Below are positions 17,394 through 26,352 of a stretch of 64,000 bases of DNA, in pieces (positions within the stretch are counted from its first letter, which is position 1; the number at the start of each line of letters is the position of its first letter). Source of the DNA: Fannyhessea vaginae DSM 15829 (GTDB taxonomy: Bacteria; Actinomycetota; Coriobacteriia; Coriobacteriales; Atopobiaceae). The stretch lies in the NCBI RefSeq assembly GCF_000159235.2, contig NZ_ACGK02000002.1, positions 124,001-188,000 of the forward strand. Direction: 5' to 3'. The notes under the pieces are model-generated. The model ran no database searches and was not told the origin of the DNA. It saw only the letters and a list, made by a program, of their open reading frames with translations. A program made the translations under genes and the position numbers.

Positions 17394-17948
17394 ATGGAAC
17401 ATCAGAGCATGATGCAATCAGGCATTGGTGTTGATATGTTCGAAATCGAACGCATGAAGCGTGCACTCACATTACATCCAAGTCTTAAAACGCGCGTATT
17501 TACGGCCGATGAGATTAGCTATGCCGATGCTTGCGCCCGTCCTGCCGAGCATTTTGCTGCATTTTTTGCTGCGCGCGAAGCCGTAGTTAAAGCGTTAGGC
17601 ACAGGTTTTGCTTGTGGCATTGGATATGCTGATATAAGCGTTGCCCACGATGCGTTTGGAAAGCCCTATCCTGTTTTATCGCGAACCGCTCAAGAAATTG
17701 CAGATCAAGCTGGTATTATTAAAATTGCTTTGACGCTGAGCCATACGCATACGGTTGCCGTTGCCAATGCTTTAGCATTAACGCAGGATATGATAGCGTC
17801 TGATGACGCTAAACCTTCGCCCAAAGAGAAGTTAGCGTATTCGTTTAAGCAGGCACGTGGCCTTATTGATGAGCTTGAGCGGCTTGATTACGCAGAGCTT
17901 ATGCATTACGAAACAGATGCACAAAAGAATTCTTCATCAACAAATTAG
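17394..17948 (+). CDS. acpS: Holo-[acyl-carrier-protein] synthase AcpS with C-terminal extension
   Basis: Transfers 4'-phosphopantetheine from CoA to ACP. Motifs: GIGVDMFEIERM near the N-terminus (Mg-binding Asp) and FFAAREAVVKALGTG (catalytic Glu and Lys). The core ends near residue 130; the protein has 184 residues, so ~55 extra C-terminal residues, charged and likely helical, have no family equivalent that I know. The start is ATG 17394, with AAAGGAG (17377-17383) 10 nt upstream, preferred over ATG 17349. It lies between glmS and nnr in a common actinobacterial order. Confidence 0.92.
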   Translation: MEHQSMMQSGIGVDMFEIERMKRALTLHPSLKTRVFTADEISYADACARPAEHFAAFFAAREAVVKALGTGFACGIGYADISVAHDAFGKPYPVLSRTAQEIADQAGIIKIALTLSHTHTVAVANALALTQDMIASDDAKPSPKEKLAYSFKQARGLIDELERLDYAELMHYETDAQKNSSSTN

Positions 17949-18028
17949 ACATGTGTTATCCGTATAATGTAGCTCTATTAAATTATATAAAAACGTATAA
18001 TAATTCTAACGGATCGAAGGCGTCTGGT

Positions 18029-18056
18029 GTATTAAGCTACACCCAAAGCTTAATAC
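18029..18056. repeat. 10-bp perfect inverted repeat upstream of nnr
   Basis: GTATTAAGCT (18029-18038) and AGCTTAATAC (18047-18056) with an 8-nt spacer, 52 bp before the nnr start. No T run follows on either strand, so an operator or a leader hairpin is more likely than a terminator. Confidence 0.5.
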
Positions 18057-18107
18057 GTATGACGTGGTAAAACGTATAAGTACGGGCGTGTTTTATAGGA
18101 GTGTTTC

Positions 18108-19703
18108 ATGCAACCGGTTCTCAATGTTGAGGATATAAAAAAAGTCGAGCACCATTTAGCTGATGTAGGCGTAAGTATTTCTGAACTTATGCATCGTGCA
18201 GGCTTGGCTGTAGGAAGAGAAGTCGTTGAGCTTAAAGAAGTTTCAACTGTTACTGTTATGTGTGGCTTTGGCAATAACGCTGGAGATGGTTGGGTAGCTG
18301 CTGCTTATCTACTTAAAAAAGGTTGTACCGTTACCGTTGTAACGCCAGTTGAAACCGATGAGCTACAAGCAGACCTCATTCGTGTATGTGCAAAGTCAGC
18401 AGAGGCTCAAGGGGTTGCAGTGGTTGTTGCTCCTCCTCGCGAAGAGCTGGAAGAGCTACTCTTTAAAAGCGATGTTGTTATCGACGCTATGTTTGGTACG
18501 GGTTTTCGCGGTTTTGCTCACGAGCCGTTTTCTATTTGGATCGACTGTGTTAACGAATCTGCTGCACGCGTTGTTGCTGTTGATGTTCCAAGCGGCCTTT
18601 CTGCGCAAACAGGGCTTAAACAGGGCAATTGTATTATTGCCGATTTAACGGTTACGATGATCGCGCTTAAACCAGGACTTTTATGTGATGATGCCCGTGA
18701 TGTAGTAGGCGCTATTGTAGTTGCTCCTTTAGCAGAACAAAGTGATTATCTTGTGCGCGAAGCTGATCCTGTTGCATGGCGTGTTGATTTTGATGATTAT
18801 GCTGATGTCATTCCACAACCTTCTAAGGCGCACGATAAGTATTCACGTGGTACGGTATTGGTCGTTGCGGGCTCTACTCGTTTTCCAGGAGCAGCTATTA
18901 TGGCTGCTTTAGCGTGTGCACGCGCTGGTGCTGGATATGTAACGCTTGCAGTTCCAGAATCTATAGCTGCGCTTGCTCAATCTCATCTGTTAGACATCCC
19001 TGTTCTTGCGCTTCCTGCTTCTCCTGAGGGAACTTTTGGAGCTGCTGCATGTGAAGCAGTTGCGCAACTAGCTCCTAAATTTGACGCGTGTCTTATAGGG
19101 CCAGGCATGAGAGTAAATGCGCACACGGTAAGCATTGTATCAGCTTTGTTGACGTCAAATGTTCCGCTTGTAGTTGATGCAGACGGCCTTAACTGTATTG
19201 CTCGTCTTACTGGTAACAAGCTTGATAAATTCCCCGAGCTTATACGTCGTAATGCTCCCTTGATTTTAACGCCGCATCGAAAAGAACTTGCTCGTTTGGT
19301 AGGTCTTGAAAAAGAACCTCTTTCTACGTTAAGCGCAACGCTAGAAGCTGCACGCCGTATTGTGTGGTCTGATGGCGGATCCGAGCTGGTAGTTATGGCA
19401 AAATCGTCTGCAACGGCATGTGTGTCAACCGATGTTGCGCTTTTACCAAAGCCAGGCCCTGCCTGTCTTGCAACAGCCGGTACGGGTGATGTTTTGGCAG
19501 GTATTACCGCGTCGCTTTTGGCTCAATCACATGTAACTAACGAAGAGTTGGTGTTGCTTGCTTCGTATGCATGCGAGTTGCACGGCGCTTCCGCGCTGTT
19601 AGCACAAAAGAAATTTGGTGAAACCGCAGTTATGGCGCATGATTTACTGAACTATATTGGGCTTGCTGCACAAGATTTTGGTGATTCTTTTTCGCAGGCT
19701 TAA
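18108..19703 (+). CDS. nnr: Bifunctional NAD(P)H-hydrate epimerase/dehydratase Nnr
   Basis: Repairs damaged NADH and NADPH hydrates. 531 residues, the normal bifunctional length. The N-terminal epimerase domain (about 1-215) has MHRAGLAV, GFGNNAGDGW (family NNGGDG, here NNAGDG), DAMFGTGFRG and VDVPSGL. The C-terminal ADP-dependent dehydratase domain (about 235-525) has YSRGTVLVVAGS, VDADGLN, LTPHRKELARL and the nucleotide-binding TAGTGDVLAGI. ATG 18108 has ATAGGAG upstream. A 10-bp inverted repeat lies 52 bp upstream. Confidence 0.95.
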   Translation: MQPVLNVEDIKKVEHHLADVGVSISELMHRAGLAVGREVVELKEVSTVTVMCGFGNNAGDGWVAAAYLLKKGCTVTVVTPVETDELQADLIRVCAKSAEAQGVAVVVAPPREELEELLFKSDVVIDAMFGTGFRGFAHEPFSIWIDCVNESAARVVAVDVPSGLSAQTGLKQGNCIIADLTVTMIALKPGLLCDDARDVVGAIVVAPLAEQSDYLVREADPVAWRVDFDDYADVIPQPSKAHDKYSRGTVLVVAGSTRFPGAAIMAALACARAGAGYVTLAVPESIAALAQSHLLDIPVLALPASPEGTFGAAACEAVAQLAPKFDACLIGPGMRVNAHTVSIVSALLTSNVPLVVDADGLNCIARLTGNKLDKFPELIRRNAPLILTPHRKELARLVGLEKEPLSTLSATLEAARRIVWSDGGSELVVMAKSSATACVSTDVALLPKPGPACLATAGTGDVLAGITASLLAQSHVTNEELVLLASYACELHGASALLAQKKFGETAVMAHDLLNYIGLAAQDFGDSFSQA

Positions 19704-19877
19704 GTTTTTTGATACGTTTATAGATCTCATATGACGTATATGAAAACTTACGTTATCTGTTCATGCAAAAGTATCTACGCAAGCTCATGCGTTTTTGCTC
19801 AATGAGCACAATGCGGGTTTTCATGCATATTTCATGATGCGATGCACAGCTTATAACGTATATTGCAATATTTTGGC

Positions 19878-19899
19878 AAAGGATAGTAAAAGGATAGTA
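19878..19899 (+). repeat. Tandem 11-bp duplication of the alr ribosome-binding region
   Basis: AAAGGATAGTA occurs twice in tandem (19878-19888, 19889-19899), immediately before the alr ATG at 19901. Each copy has a weak Shine-Dalgarno (AAGGA); the inner one is well spaced. Confidence 0.6.
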
Positions 19900-19900
19900 A

Positions 19901-21058
19901 ATGCAGGAGATAGGTCCAAAGAACAGATGGTCATGGGTGGAAATCAACCTTTCCGCACTTCGTCGTAACGTTCGTACGTTTAAGAAATTGCTTAACCCAT
20001 CAGTAAGACTTGTGTGCGTTGTTAAGGCCGATGCATACGGTCATGGAGCCGCCGCGTGTGCGCGTGCTATGAGCTCGGCTGGTGCAAATCAATTTGCGGT
20101 GGCAACGGTTGACGAGGGGATTGCGCTTAGAAAATCTGGTATCACTCAGCCAATTGTTCTGCTAAGCGAGCCTCCTGAAACAGCGATTGATGACCTTATT
20201 GAGTATTCGCTTATTCCTACTATCTATACCACAGAATTTGTTCTTGCGTATGGTGAACGCTGCGTTGCACATAATACCGTTGGAAAATATCACATGGCTC
20301 TTGACACGGGAATGACACGTGTTGGGGTTGCTGCAAGCGATGCGGTAGAATTTCGTCACACCATAGATTTTCATCGGGGCATTAGCTGCATTGGAACTTC
20401 AACGCATTTTGCTACAGCCGATATTGAAGGCGACTGGGATTTTAGGCGTCAATATCAAGTATTTTCAGATGCTATACGCGAGTTACATGCGGCTGGATTT
20501 TATACGGGTCTTATTCATTGCAATAGTACCGCGGCAACTATTTTACATCCCGAACTACAGTTTGATATGTGTCGTGTAGGCATTGGTCTCTACGGTCTTC
20601 ACCCCAGCGAAGCTACAGTTTCTCGTCTTGAGCTTTCACCTGTTATGTCGGTAAAAGCGCGCGTTGTGCGTGCGGTTGAGCCTCGTATTGGCGACGGCGT
20701 CAGTTACGGTATGACCTATCGTGTAAGCGACCCTCACCTACAGATTGCAACCATTCCACTTGGCTATGCTGATGGTCTTTCGCGCAGCTTGTCTAACAAA
20801 ATGGATGTGTTAGTTAAAGGACAGCGTGTTCATCAGGTTGGTCGTATCTGTATGGATCAGTGCATGTTTGCGTATCCGCTCCAAACGCTTGCCCATCCTC
20901 AAGGCTTTGCGCCCATCGAGCGCGGGGATGTTGTTACCGTATTAGGTGAGGATGGTGCAGAATACATCAGTGCCGATGAACTAGCAGCTTTGCGCAACAC
21001 CATCAATTACGAAGTTCTTTGTGATTTCTCCTTACGCTTAGAGCGAATCTACCTCTAA
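19901..21058 (+). CDS. alr: Alanine racemase
   Basis: PLP enzyme making D-alanine for peptidoglycan; 385 residues. The PLP lysine lies in VVKADAYGHG near residue 43, and the second catalytic base Tyr in GVSYGMTY. GRICMDQ and the N-terminal WVEINLSALRRNV also match the family. The start is ATG 19901 with a duplicated weak ribosome-binding site. It belongs to the acpS-nnr-alr-tsaE run common in Gram-positives. Confidence 0.97.
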   Translation: MQEIGPKNRWSWVEINLSALRRNVRTFKKLLNPSVRLVCVVKADAYGHGAAACARAMSSAGANQFAVATVDEGIALRKSGITQPIVLLSEPPETAIDDLIEYSLIPTIYTTEFVLAYGERCVAHNTVGKYHMALDTGMTRVGVAASDAVEFRHTIDFHRGISCIGTSTHFATADIEGDWDFRRQYQVFSDAIRELHAAGFYTGLIHCNSTAATILHPELQFDMCRVGIGLYGLHPSEATVSRLELSPVMSVKARVVRAVEPRIGDGVSYGMTYRVSDPHLQIATIPLGYADGLSRSLSNKMDVLVKGQRVHQVGRICMDQCMFAYPLQTLAHPQGFAPIERGDVVTVLGEDGAEYISADELAALRNTINYEVLCDFSLRLERIYL

Positions 21059-21129
21059 GAATGGCTATAATTGTTACATAGTTTGTACCGTGTAACTTTT
21101 ATGCTCATATATCCCGGGGAGGGATTTCA

Positions 21130-21660
21130 ATGGATAAGAACATCTGTTCGTCTATACATATGACATCGCCAGGAACGTTTATTACGGTGTCAACAGAGCA
21201 AACGCAAGCCTTGGGTACGTTGCTTGGAACGCTTCTTTCTGCAGGTGATGTTCTTATTTTAACAGGTGATTTGGGCGCGGGAAAAACACAGCTAACCAAA
21301 GGCATCGCTGCAGGTATGCAGATTGCTGACGATGTTACCAGCCCAACATTTACTATCGAAATGGTGTACGAAGGTGCGCATATGCCTTTGTATCACTTTG
21401 ATCTGTATCGTCTGAGCACCCCCGAACAACTAGAAGATACTGGTTTATATGATGTTTTGGATTCAGATGGCCCATGCGTTATCGAGTGGGGTGAGCAATT
21501 TGTTGATGAAATTGGCCCAGATCGTATGGACGTTGTTATTACACGTTTATCGCAAGACGGCCACACTATGGCAGAACCGCCTCGTCAAATTAGCTTTATT
21601 GCACATAATGACCATATGCACCACCTTGTCGACCAGATAAGTTCGCATTTTTGTGCGTAA
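21130..21660 (+). CDS. tsaE: tRNA t6A37 biosynthesis ATPase TsaE
   Basis: P-loop ATPase that drives turnover of the TsaB-TsaD complex making N6-threonylcarbamoyladenosine at tRNA position 37. 176 residues with Walker A GDLGAGKTQL, TSPTFTIEMVYEG and HFDLYRL, then VIEWGEQF, all typical of TsaE. The strong GGGGAGGG lies upstream of ATG 21130. It sits 12 bp before the TsaB-RimI-TsaD fusion, whose TsaB and TsaD parts are its partners. Confidence 0.96.
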   Translation: MDKNICSSIHMTSPGTFITVSTEQTQALGTLLGTLLSAGDVLILTGDLGAGKTQLTKGIAAGMQIADDVTSPTFTIEMVYEGAHMPLYHFDLYRLSTPEQLEDTGLYDVLDSDGPCVIEWGEQFVDEIGPDRMDVVITRLSQDGHTMAEPPRQISFIAHNDHMHHLVDQISSHFCA

Positions 21661-21672
21661 GGAGTGAACTCT

Positions 21673-24216
21673 ATGAATTTTGCTACTCAAAAATCGTCCC
21701 ATGTAGTTGCATTTGATACATCTACCGATATGCTTGCCTGCGCAACCGCGCGTGTTGTTTTGGATTCACCCACTTCAAATAATGCAGAAAAGAAAAGCTT
21801 GCTTCCGCAGAACGCATCTTTTAAGGTAGTTGATGTTCACGCACAAGACCACCTATGCCGTCGTCGTGCAAATGTAGAGCTTGTTAATACCATGCTTGGC
21901 TGCTTGGATAGTGCGCATATATCGCTTGATGATGTTGACGCAGTTATAGTTGGACGAGGTCCTGGCTCATTTACAGGCGTAAGAATTGGTATTGCTACCG
22001 CAAAGGGTCTTTCTTGCGGCATGAGCAAAAAATTGTACGGTGTATCGACGCTTGACAGTGTTGCATGGAATATGTGGCTTCAAGGGGTAAGAGGTCGCGT
22101 TGCTGTGGTAGCAGATGCTATGAGAAAAGAAGTTTACCCTGGAATTTATAATCTATGCGAAGAAGGAGCTTTGCGCACGTTTGCGCTTGAACGTGTTGTA
22201 AAAGCCGATGTCGCCGTCCAAGAATTTTGCGCACGTGCTGATAAAGATGAACTTTTATTCTCGGGAGATGCATTCACTAAATACTCAGATCTCTTTAAAG
22301 GTGCAGGTCTTACTCGTATTGCGGATGAGCCTTTGTGGCATCCAAGCGGAAGTGGCCTTATACAAGCTTATGTCTATGCACTTACTCACAACCAACTTAA
22401 AAGCGGAGATCCTGCTTTGGTGCTTCCTGTGTACACACGTCTTTCCGATGCCGAAGAGCATGAACGCCAAAGGCTTGGCTTGAAAGAGCCCGTTCAGGTA
22501 CAAACAACAGGTGTAAACGATGAATTAGCAGGTCTTCATTGCCAGTTGCGTCCTATGTCGGTAAACGATGTACAAAGTGTTTGTGCACTCGAAAAAGCCT
22601 GCCATGCTCAAACTCATCATACGCCCTGGACTGAGCAGATGTTTGCAGACGAGTTAAGCCAACCCAATCGTTCGTGGTGGGTTGCTCATGACGAAGCAGA
22701 TATTATTGGATTTGCAGGTGCGGTGTTATCAGGTGACGAGTTCCAGATAAGCGATATTGCCGTTGCTAAAGCGCGTAGGCAAAACCATATTGGAGAGCGT
22801 CTGCTTGAGCGTGTAGCTTACGACGGTCAAATGTATGGTTGTACGTCGGTTTCGCTTGAGGTAGAAGCAGATAATGCACCTGCACGTGCGCTGTATAACA
22901 AACTTGGATTTACACGCATTGCAACGCGAAAAGATTATTACGGAAAAGGTCACGATGCGTTCATGCTTCGTGCAGCTTTGCCTCTTGACACCACGTCCCT
23001 TCATAAAAAAGAACAGGCACGTCCCGCCGCTTCTGTGCGCCCGTGGCCCATATGTGCTGCTACGCGCTCGCAAGCAGGTTTAGATGCGCTTAGGCATGCT
23101 GGTGATCTTATCTTGGCCATTGAGTCTTCCTGCGATGAAACAGGCCTTGCTATTATTGATTCTCATGGCGAAGTGCTTGCAAATGTAGTTGCAACTTCGC
23201 TTGATTTTCATTCACGTTTTGGCGGTGTTGTTCCCGAAATTGCTTCACGTAAGCATGTAGAAGCTATTGTTGGCGTATTTGAAGAAGTTATGCAACAAGC
23301 TGGTGAGAAGCTCGGTCTTGACACCTTGGTTCCGCAGGATCTTTCAGCTGTAGGAGTAACAGCAGGTCCTGGTCTTGTTGGTGCGTTGGTCGTTGGCGTC
23401 GCTTTTGCAAAAGGCTTGGCAGCAGGTGCTCATCTTAAACTTATCGCAGTAAATCATCTTGAAGGGCATATGCTTGCAAATCTGTACGAAACAAACGATC
23501 TTAAGCCACCGTTTATTGCATCGTTGGTGTCGGGTGGAAATACGCTGCTTGTCCATGTTAAAGCATGGGGTGTCTACGAAATTTTAGGAGCAACGATTGA
23601 CGACGCAGTAGGAGAGGCTTTTGACAAGGTTTCAAAAGCTTTGGGCTTAGGCTATCCAGGTGGTCCTATCATTTCTAAACTCGCTGCTAAAGGTAATAAG
23701 CGAGCAATTCATTTTCCTCGCGCAATGCTTCATTCGCACGACTATAGTTTTTCGCTTTCGGGCTTAAAAACTTCGGTTATTACCTACATTGAGCACGAAA
23801 ATCAAGCAGGTAGACCTATCAATTTACCCGATCTTGCGGCTTCGTTTGAGGCAGCTATCATAGATGTTCAAGTTGCAAAAGCTTACGAAGCACTTAAGCA
23901 AACGGGTGCGCGTGATTTTTGTGTGGGCGGCGGAGTTGCTGCTAATAAAGAGCTGCGCGATGCTTATATCGAGGCGTTTACCAAAAAAGGTATACGTGTA
24001 ACTGTTCCACCGATGGTTGTTTGCGGTGATAACGGCGCCATGATTGCCCTGGTTGCACTAAGGAATTGGCGCGCAGGCATCTTTGCTGACTTTTCATTAG
24101 ACGCAAATCCTAATTCTAAGTTTGGTGATTGGTCTTGTTTGGCACAGCCTTGCGTATCGCCTAACTGGCCTCCTAAACGTTTTCCTCACGGCACAGGTAA
24201 AGGAGCCTCACACTAG
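21673..24216 (+). CDS. TsaB-RimI-TsaD triple fusion
   Basis: Single 847-residue polypeptide made of three usually separate proteins. TsaB (about 1-270) has GPGSFTGVRIGIATAKGL. A RimI-type GNAT acetyltransferase (about 287-435) has ISDIAVAKARRQ and the C-terminal ALYNKLGF. TsaD (about 478-847) has IESSCDETG, the metal-binding NHLEGHM, SGGNT and GGVAANKELR, and looks complete. Predicted roles are t6A37 transfer on tRNA with TsaE and N-terminal acetylation of a ribosomal protein. ATG 21673 is preferred: AAGGAG (21659-21664) ends 8 nt before it and overlaps the upstream GTG. No internal stop or frameshift breaks the chain. Confidence 0.95.
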   Translation: MNFATQKSSHVVAFDTSTDMLACATARVVLDSPTSNNAEKKSLLPQNASFKVVDVHAQDHLCRRRANVELVNTMLGCLDSAHISLDDVDAVIVGRGPGSFTGVRIGIATAKGLSCGMSKKLYGVSTLDSVAWNMWLQGVRGRVAVVADAMRKEVYPGIYNLCEEGALRTFALERVVKADVAVQEFCARADKDELLFSGDAFTKYSDLFKGAGLTRIADEPLWHPSGSGLIQAYVYALTHNQLKSGDPALVLPVYTRLSDAEEHERQRLGLKEPVQVQTTGVNDELAGLHCQLRPMSVNDVQSVCALEKACHAQTHHTPWTEQMFADELSQPNRSWWVAHDEADIIGFAGAVLSGDEFQISDIAVAKARRQNHIGERLLERVAYDGQMYGCTSVSLEVEADNAPARALYNKLGFTRIATRKDYYGKGHDAFMLRAALPLDTTSLHKKEQARPAASVRPWPICAATRSQAGLDALRHAGDLILAIESSCDETGLAIIDSHGEVLANVVATSLDFHSRFGGVVPEIASRKHVEAIVGVFEEVMQQAGEKLGLDTLVPQDLSAVGVTAGPGLVGALVVGVAFAKGLAAGAHLKLIAVNHLEGHMLANLYETNDLKPPFIASLVSGGNTLLVHVKAWGVYEILGATIDDAVGEAFDKVSKALGLGYPGGPIISKLAAKGNKRAIHFPRAMLHSHDYSFSLSGLKTSVITYIEHENQAGRPINLPDLAASFEAAIIDVQVAKAYEALKQTGARDFCVGGGVAANKELRDAYIEAFTKKGIRVTVPPMVVCGDNGAMIALVALRNWRAGIFADFSLDANPNSKFGDWSCLAQPCVSPNWPPKRFPHGTGKGASH

Positions 24217-24217
24217 T

Positions 24218-26161
24218 ATGAAAGACGGTTTTATAAAGGTTGCTACACGCTCGCCGCATGTACAGGTGGGGTGTGTTTCAGAAAATGTTGCAGCATGCTA
24301 TGAAGAAATTTTAAGTGCTTACCGCGACGATGAGGCACGCCTTATTGTGTTGCCCGAGCTAAGCATAACAGGATATACCTGCGAAGATTTGTTCTGGCAA
24401 GCACAACTTATCACCGAGGCTCAACAAGGCGTAGAACGCTTGATACAAAAATGCGCTAACCTTGATGCCCTTATCTTAGTGGGTGCACCTGTTTCGGTGA
24501 GATCTAACCTTTATAACTGTGCAATTGTTTTTCATCGTGGGCGTCTTTTGGGTATTGTTCCAAAACACGCGCTTCCTACCTATAACGAGTTTTACGAGCT
24601 GCGCCATTTTACCCCAGGTGAACACGAGGTAACCTATATCAATTTTGCATCGTTTTCTCATGTTCCTTTTGGTATGAATCAACTTTTTACCTGCAGCTCT
24701 GTACCTCAGTTGACGGTTGCTGTAGAAATTTGCGAAGATCTTTGGACACCTTGTCCGCCCTCTATTGCTCATGCTTTAGCTGGTGCAACAATTATCTGCA
24801 ATTTGTCCGCATCAGACGCACAAATTGGCAAGTGCGCATATCGTCGTAATTTAGTTACCAATCAAAGCGCTCATTTGATAGCAGGATATGTATACGCTTG
24901 CGCTGGGTGGACGGAGTCAACTCAAGATCTGGTATTTTCTTCGCATAATCTTATTGCCGAAAACGGCACGCTCTTGGCCGAAAGTAAGCCATTTTCACAT
25001 ACAGGTGTTTCTACCGAGATAGATGTAGACATGCTTGATCAGGAGCGTCGTCGTACGTCTACGTATACCAGCACTATTGCCGCCATAAAAACGTATGTGA
25101 CCACCTCATTTGACCTGCAGGTGCGCCCCTGTACGCTTACACGTTTTATTGATCCGCATCCTTTTGTGCCTGCCCAAACTGCCGAGCTCTCCGCCCGTGC
25201 CGAAGATGTGCTTTCTATTCAGGCTCACGGCCTTGCTAAGCGACTTTTACATACGCATACAAAAACTGTCGTGCTTGGTGTATCAGGCGGTCTTGATTCT
25301 ACGCTTGCACTTCTAGTATGTGCGCGTGCTTTTGATATGATAGGGCTTGATCGTGCAGGAATTATAGCGGTTACCATGCCAGGCTTTGGTACTACCGAAA
25401 GAACTCATGGTAATGCGGCTGTTTTAGCCGATGTCCTTCATGCAACCCTCAAAGAAATTCCCATTTCTGCAGCTGTTTTACAGCATTTTGAAGATATTGC
25501 CCACGATGTTCACGACAAAGATGTTGTGTACGAAAATTCTCAAGCGCGCGAACGCACACAGATTCTTATGGACATTGCCAATCAGGAAGGTGCACTGGTA
25601 ATCGGTACAGGTGATTTGTCCGAGCTTGCGCTTGGTTGGGCAACATACAACGGTGATCACATGTCGATGTATGCTGTTAATGTTGGTGTTCCTAAAACCC
25701 TTGTTCGTCATGTAGTCGCACACGTTGTCCATAGCTGTTCTACGTCTTTTGATGAATCACAAGATTTACAAGATGTATTACTTGATATTTTGGCTACGCC
25801 GGTGTCGCCCGAGCTTTTACCAGCACACGATGATGGTACCATTGCACAAAAGACCGAGGATTTAGTTGGCCCGTATGAGCTTCACGACTTTTTCTTATAT
25901 CAAGTCTTAAGGCGTGGTTTTAGGCCTTCAAAAGTCTTTCGCTTGGCACAAACAGCTTTTGCAGATAGCTACGATAAAAAAACGATCCTTATGTGGCTTA
26001 AAACGTTTTATCGCAGATTCTTTAGTCAACAGTTTAAGCGTAGCTGTTTACCCGATGGACCCAAAGTTGGATCGTGCGCCCTTTCTCCGCGCGGCGACTT
26101 TAGAATGCCTTCTGATGCATTTTGTACCGATTGGCTTCGCGAATTGCAATCTTTTGAATAG
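24218..26161 (+). CDS. nadE: Glutamine-dependent NAD+ synthetase
   Basis: Makes NAD+ from nicotinic acid adenine dinucleotide. 647 residues. The N-terminal nitrilase-type glutaminase domain shows the Glu-Lys-Cys triad: LPELSITGYTCEDLF, the VPKHALPTYNEFYE region and AVEICEDLW. The C-terminal synthetase has the pyrophosphate loop GVSGGLDST and GTGDLSELALGW. ATG 24218 lies one base after the fusion's stop codon and uses AAAGGAG within the upstream gene, so translation is probably coupled. A strong terminator follows. Confidence 0.96.
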   Translation: MKDGFIKVATRSPHVQVGCVSENVAACYEEILSAYRDDEARLIVLPELSITGYTCEDLFWQAQLITEAQQGVERLIQKCANLDALILVGAPVSVRSNLYNCAIVFHRGRLLGIVPKHALPTYNEFYELRHFTPGEHEVTYINFASFSHVPFGMNQLFTCSSVPQLTVAVEICEDLWTPCPPSIAHALAGATIICNLSASDAQIGKCAYRRNLVTNQSAHLIAGYVYACAGWTESTQDLVFSSHNLIAENGTLLAESKPFSHTGVSTEIDVDMLDQERRRTSTYTSTIAAIKTYVTTSFDLQVRPCTLTRFIDPHPFVPAQTAELSARAEDVLSIQAHGLAKRLLHTHTKTVVLGVSGGLDSTLALLVCARAFDMIGLDRAGIIAVTMPGFGTTERTHGNAAVLADVLHATLKEIPISAAVLQHFEDIAHDVHDKDVVYENSQARERTQILMDIANQEGALVIGTGDLSELALGWATYNGDHMSMYAVNVGVPKTLVRHVVAHVVHSCSTSFDESQDLQDVLLDILATPVSPELLPAHDDGTIAQKTEDLVGPYELHDFFLYQVLRRGFRPSKVFRLAQTAFADSYDKKTILMWLKTFYRRFFSQQFKRSCLPDGPKVGSCALSPRGDFRMPSDAFCTDWLRELQSFE

Positions 26162-26255
26162 TGTTCAAAAGACGTACAACAAGTTAGAACACATGTTTAA
26201 CTCACGAGCCAAGCGACAACGCGCAGGTGTGTAAAACTATCCATACAAAACAAAT

Positions 26256-26290
26256 AAGCGCCCAAGCTTTGCGCTTGAGCGCTTTTTGTA
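26256..26290. terminator. Bidirectional terminator after nadE
   Basis: AAGCGCCCAAGC (26256-26267) pairs with GCTTGAGCGCTT (26273-26284), 12 bp with one mismatch, followed by a T5 run. The - strand side is followed by ATTTGTTTTG. It lies between convergent genes. Confidence 0.85.
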
Positions 26291-26352
26291 TACGCATTAA
26301 CTAACGTACTCATGGAGTGCTTCTAAGGCGATTTAAGCACCTTTATCCTAGC

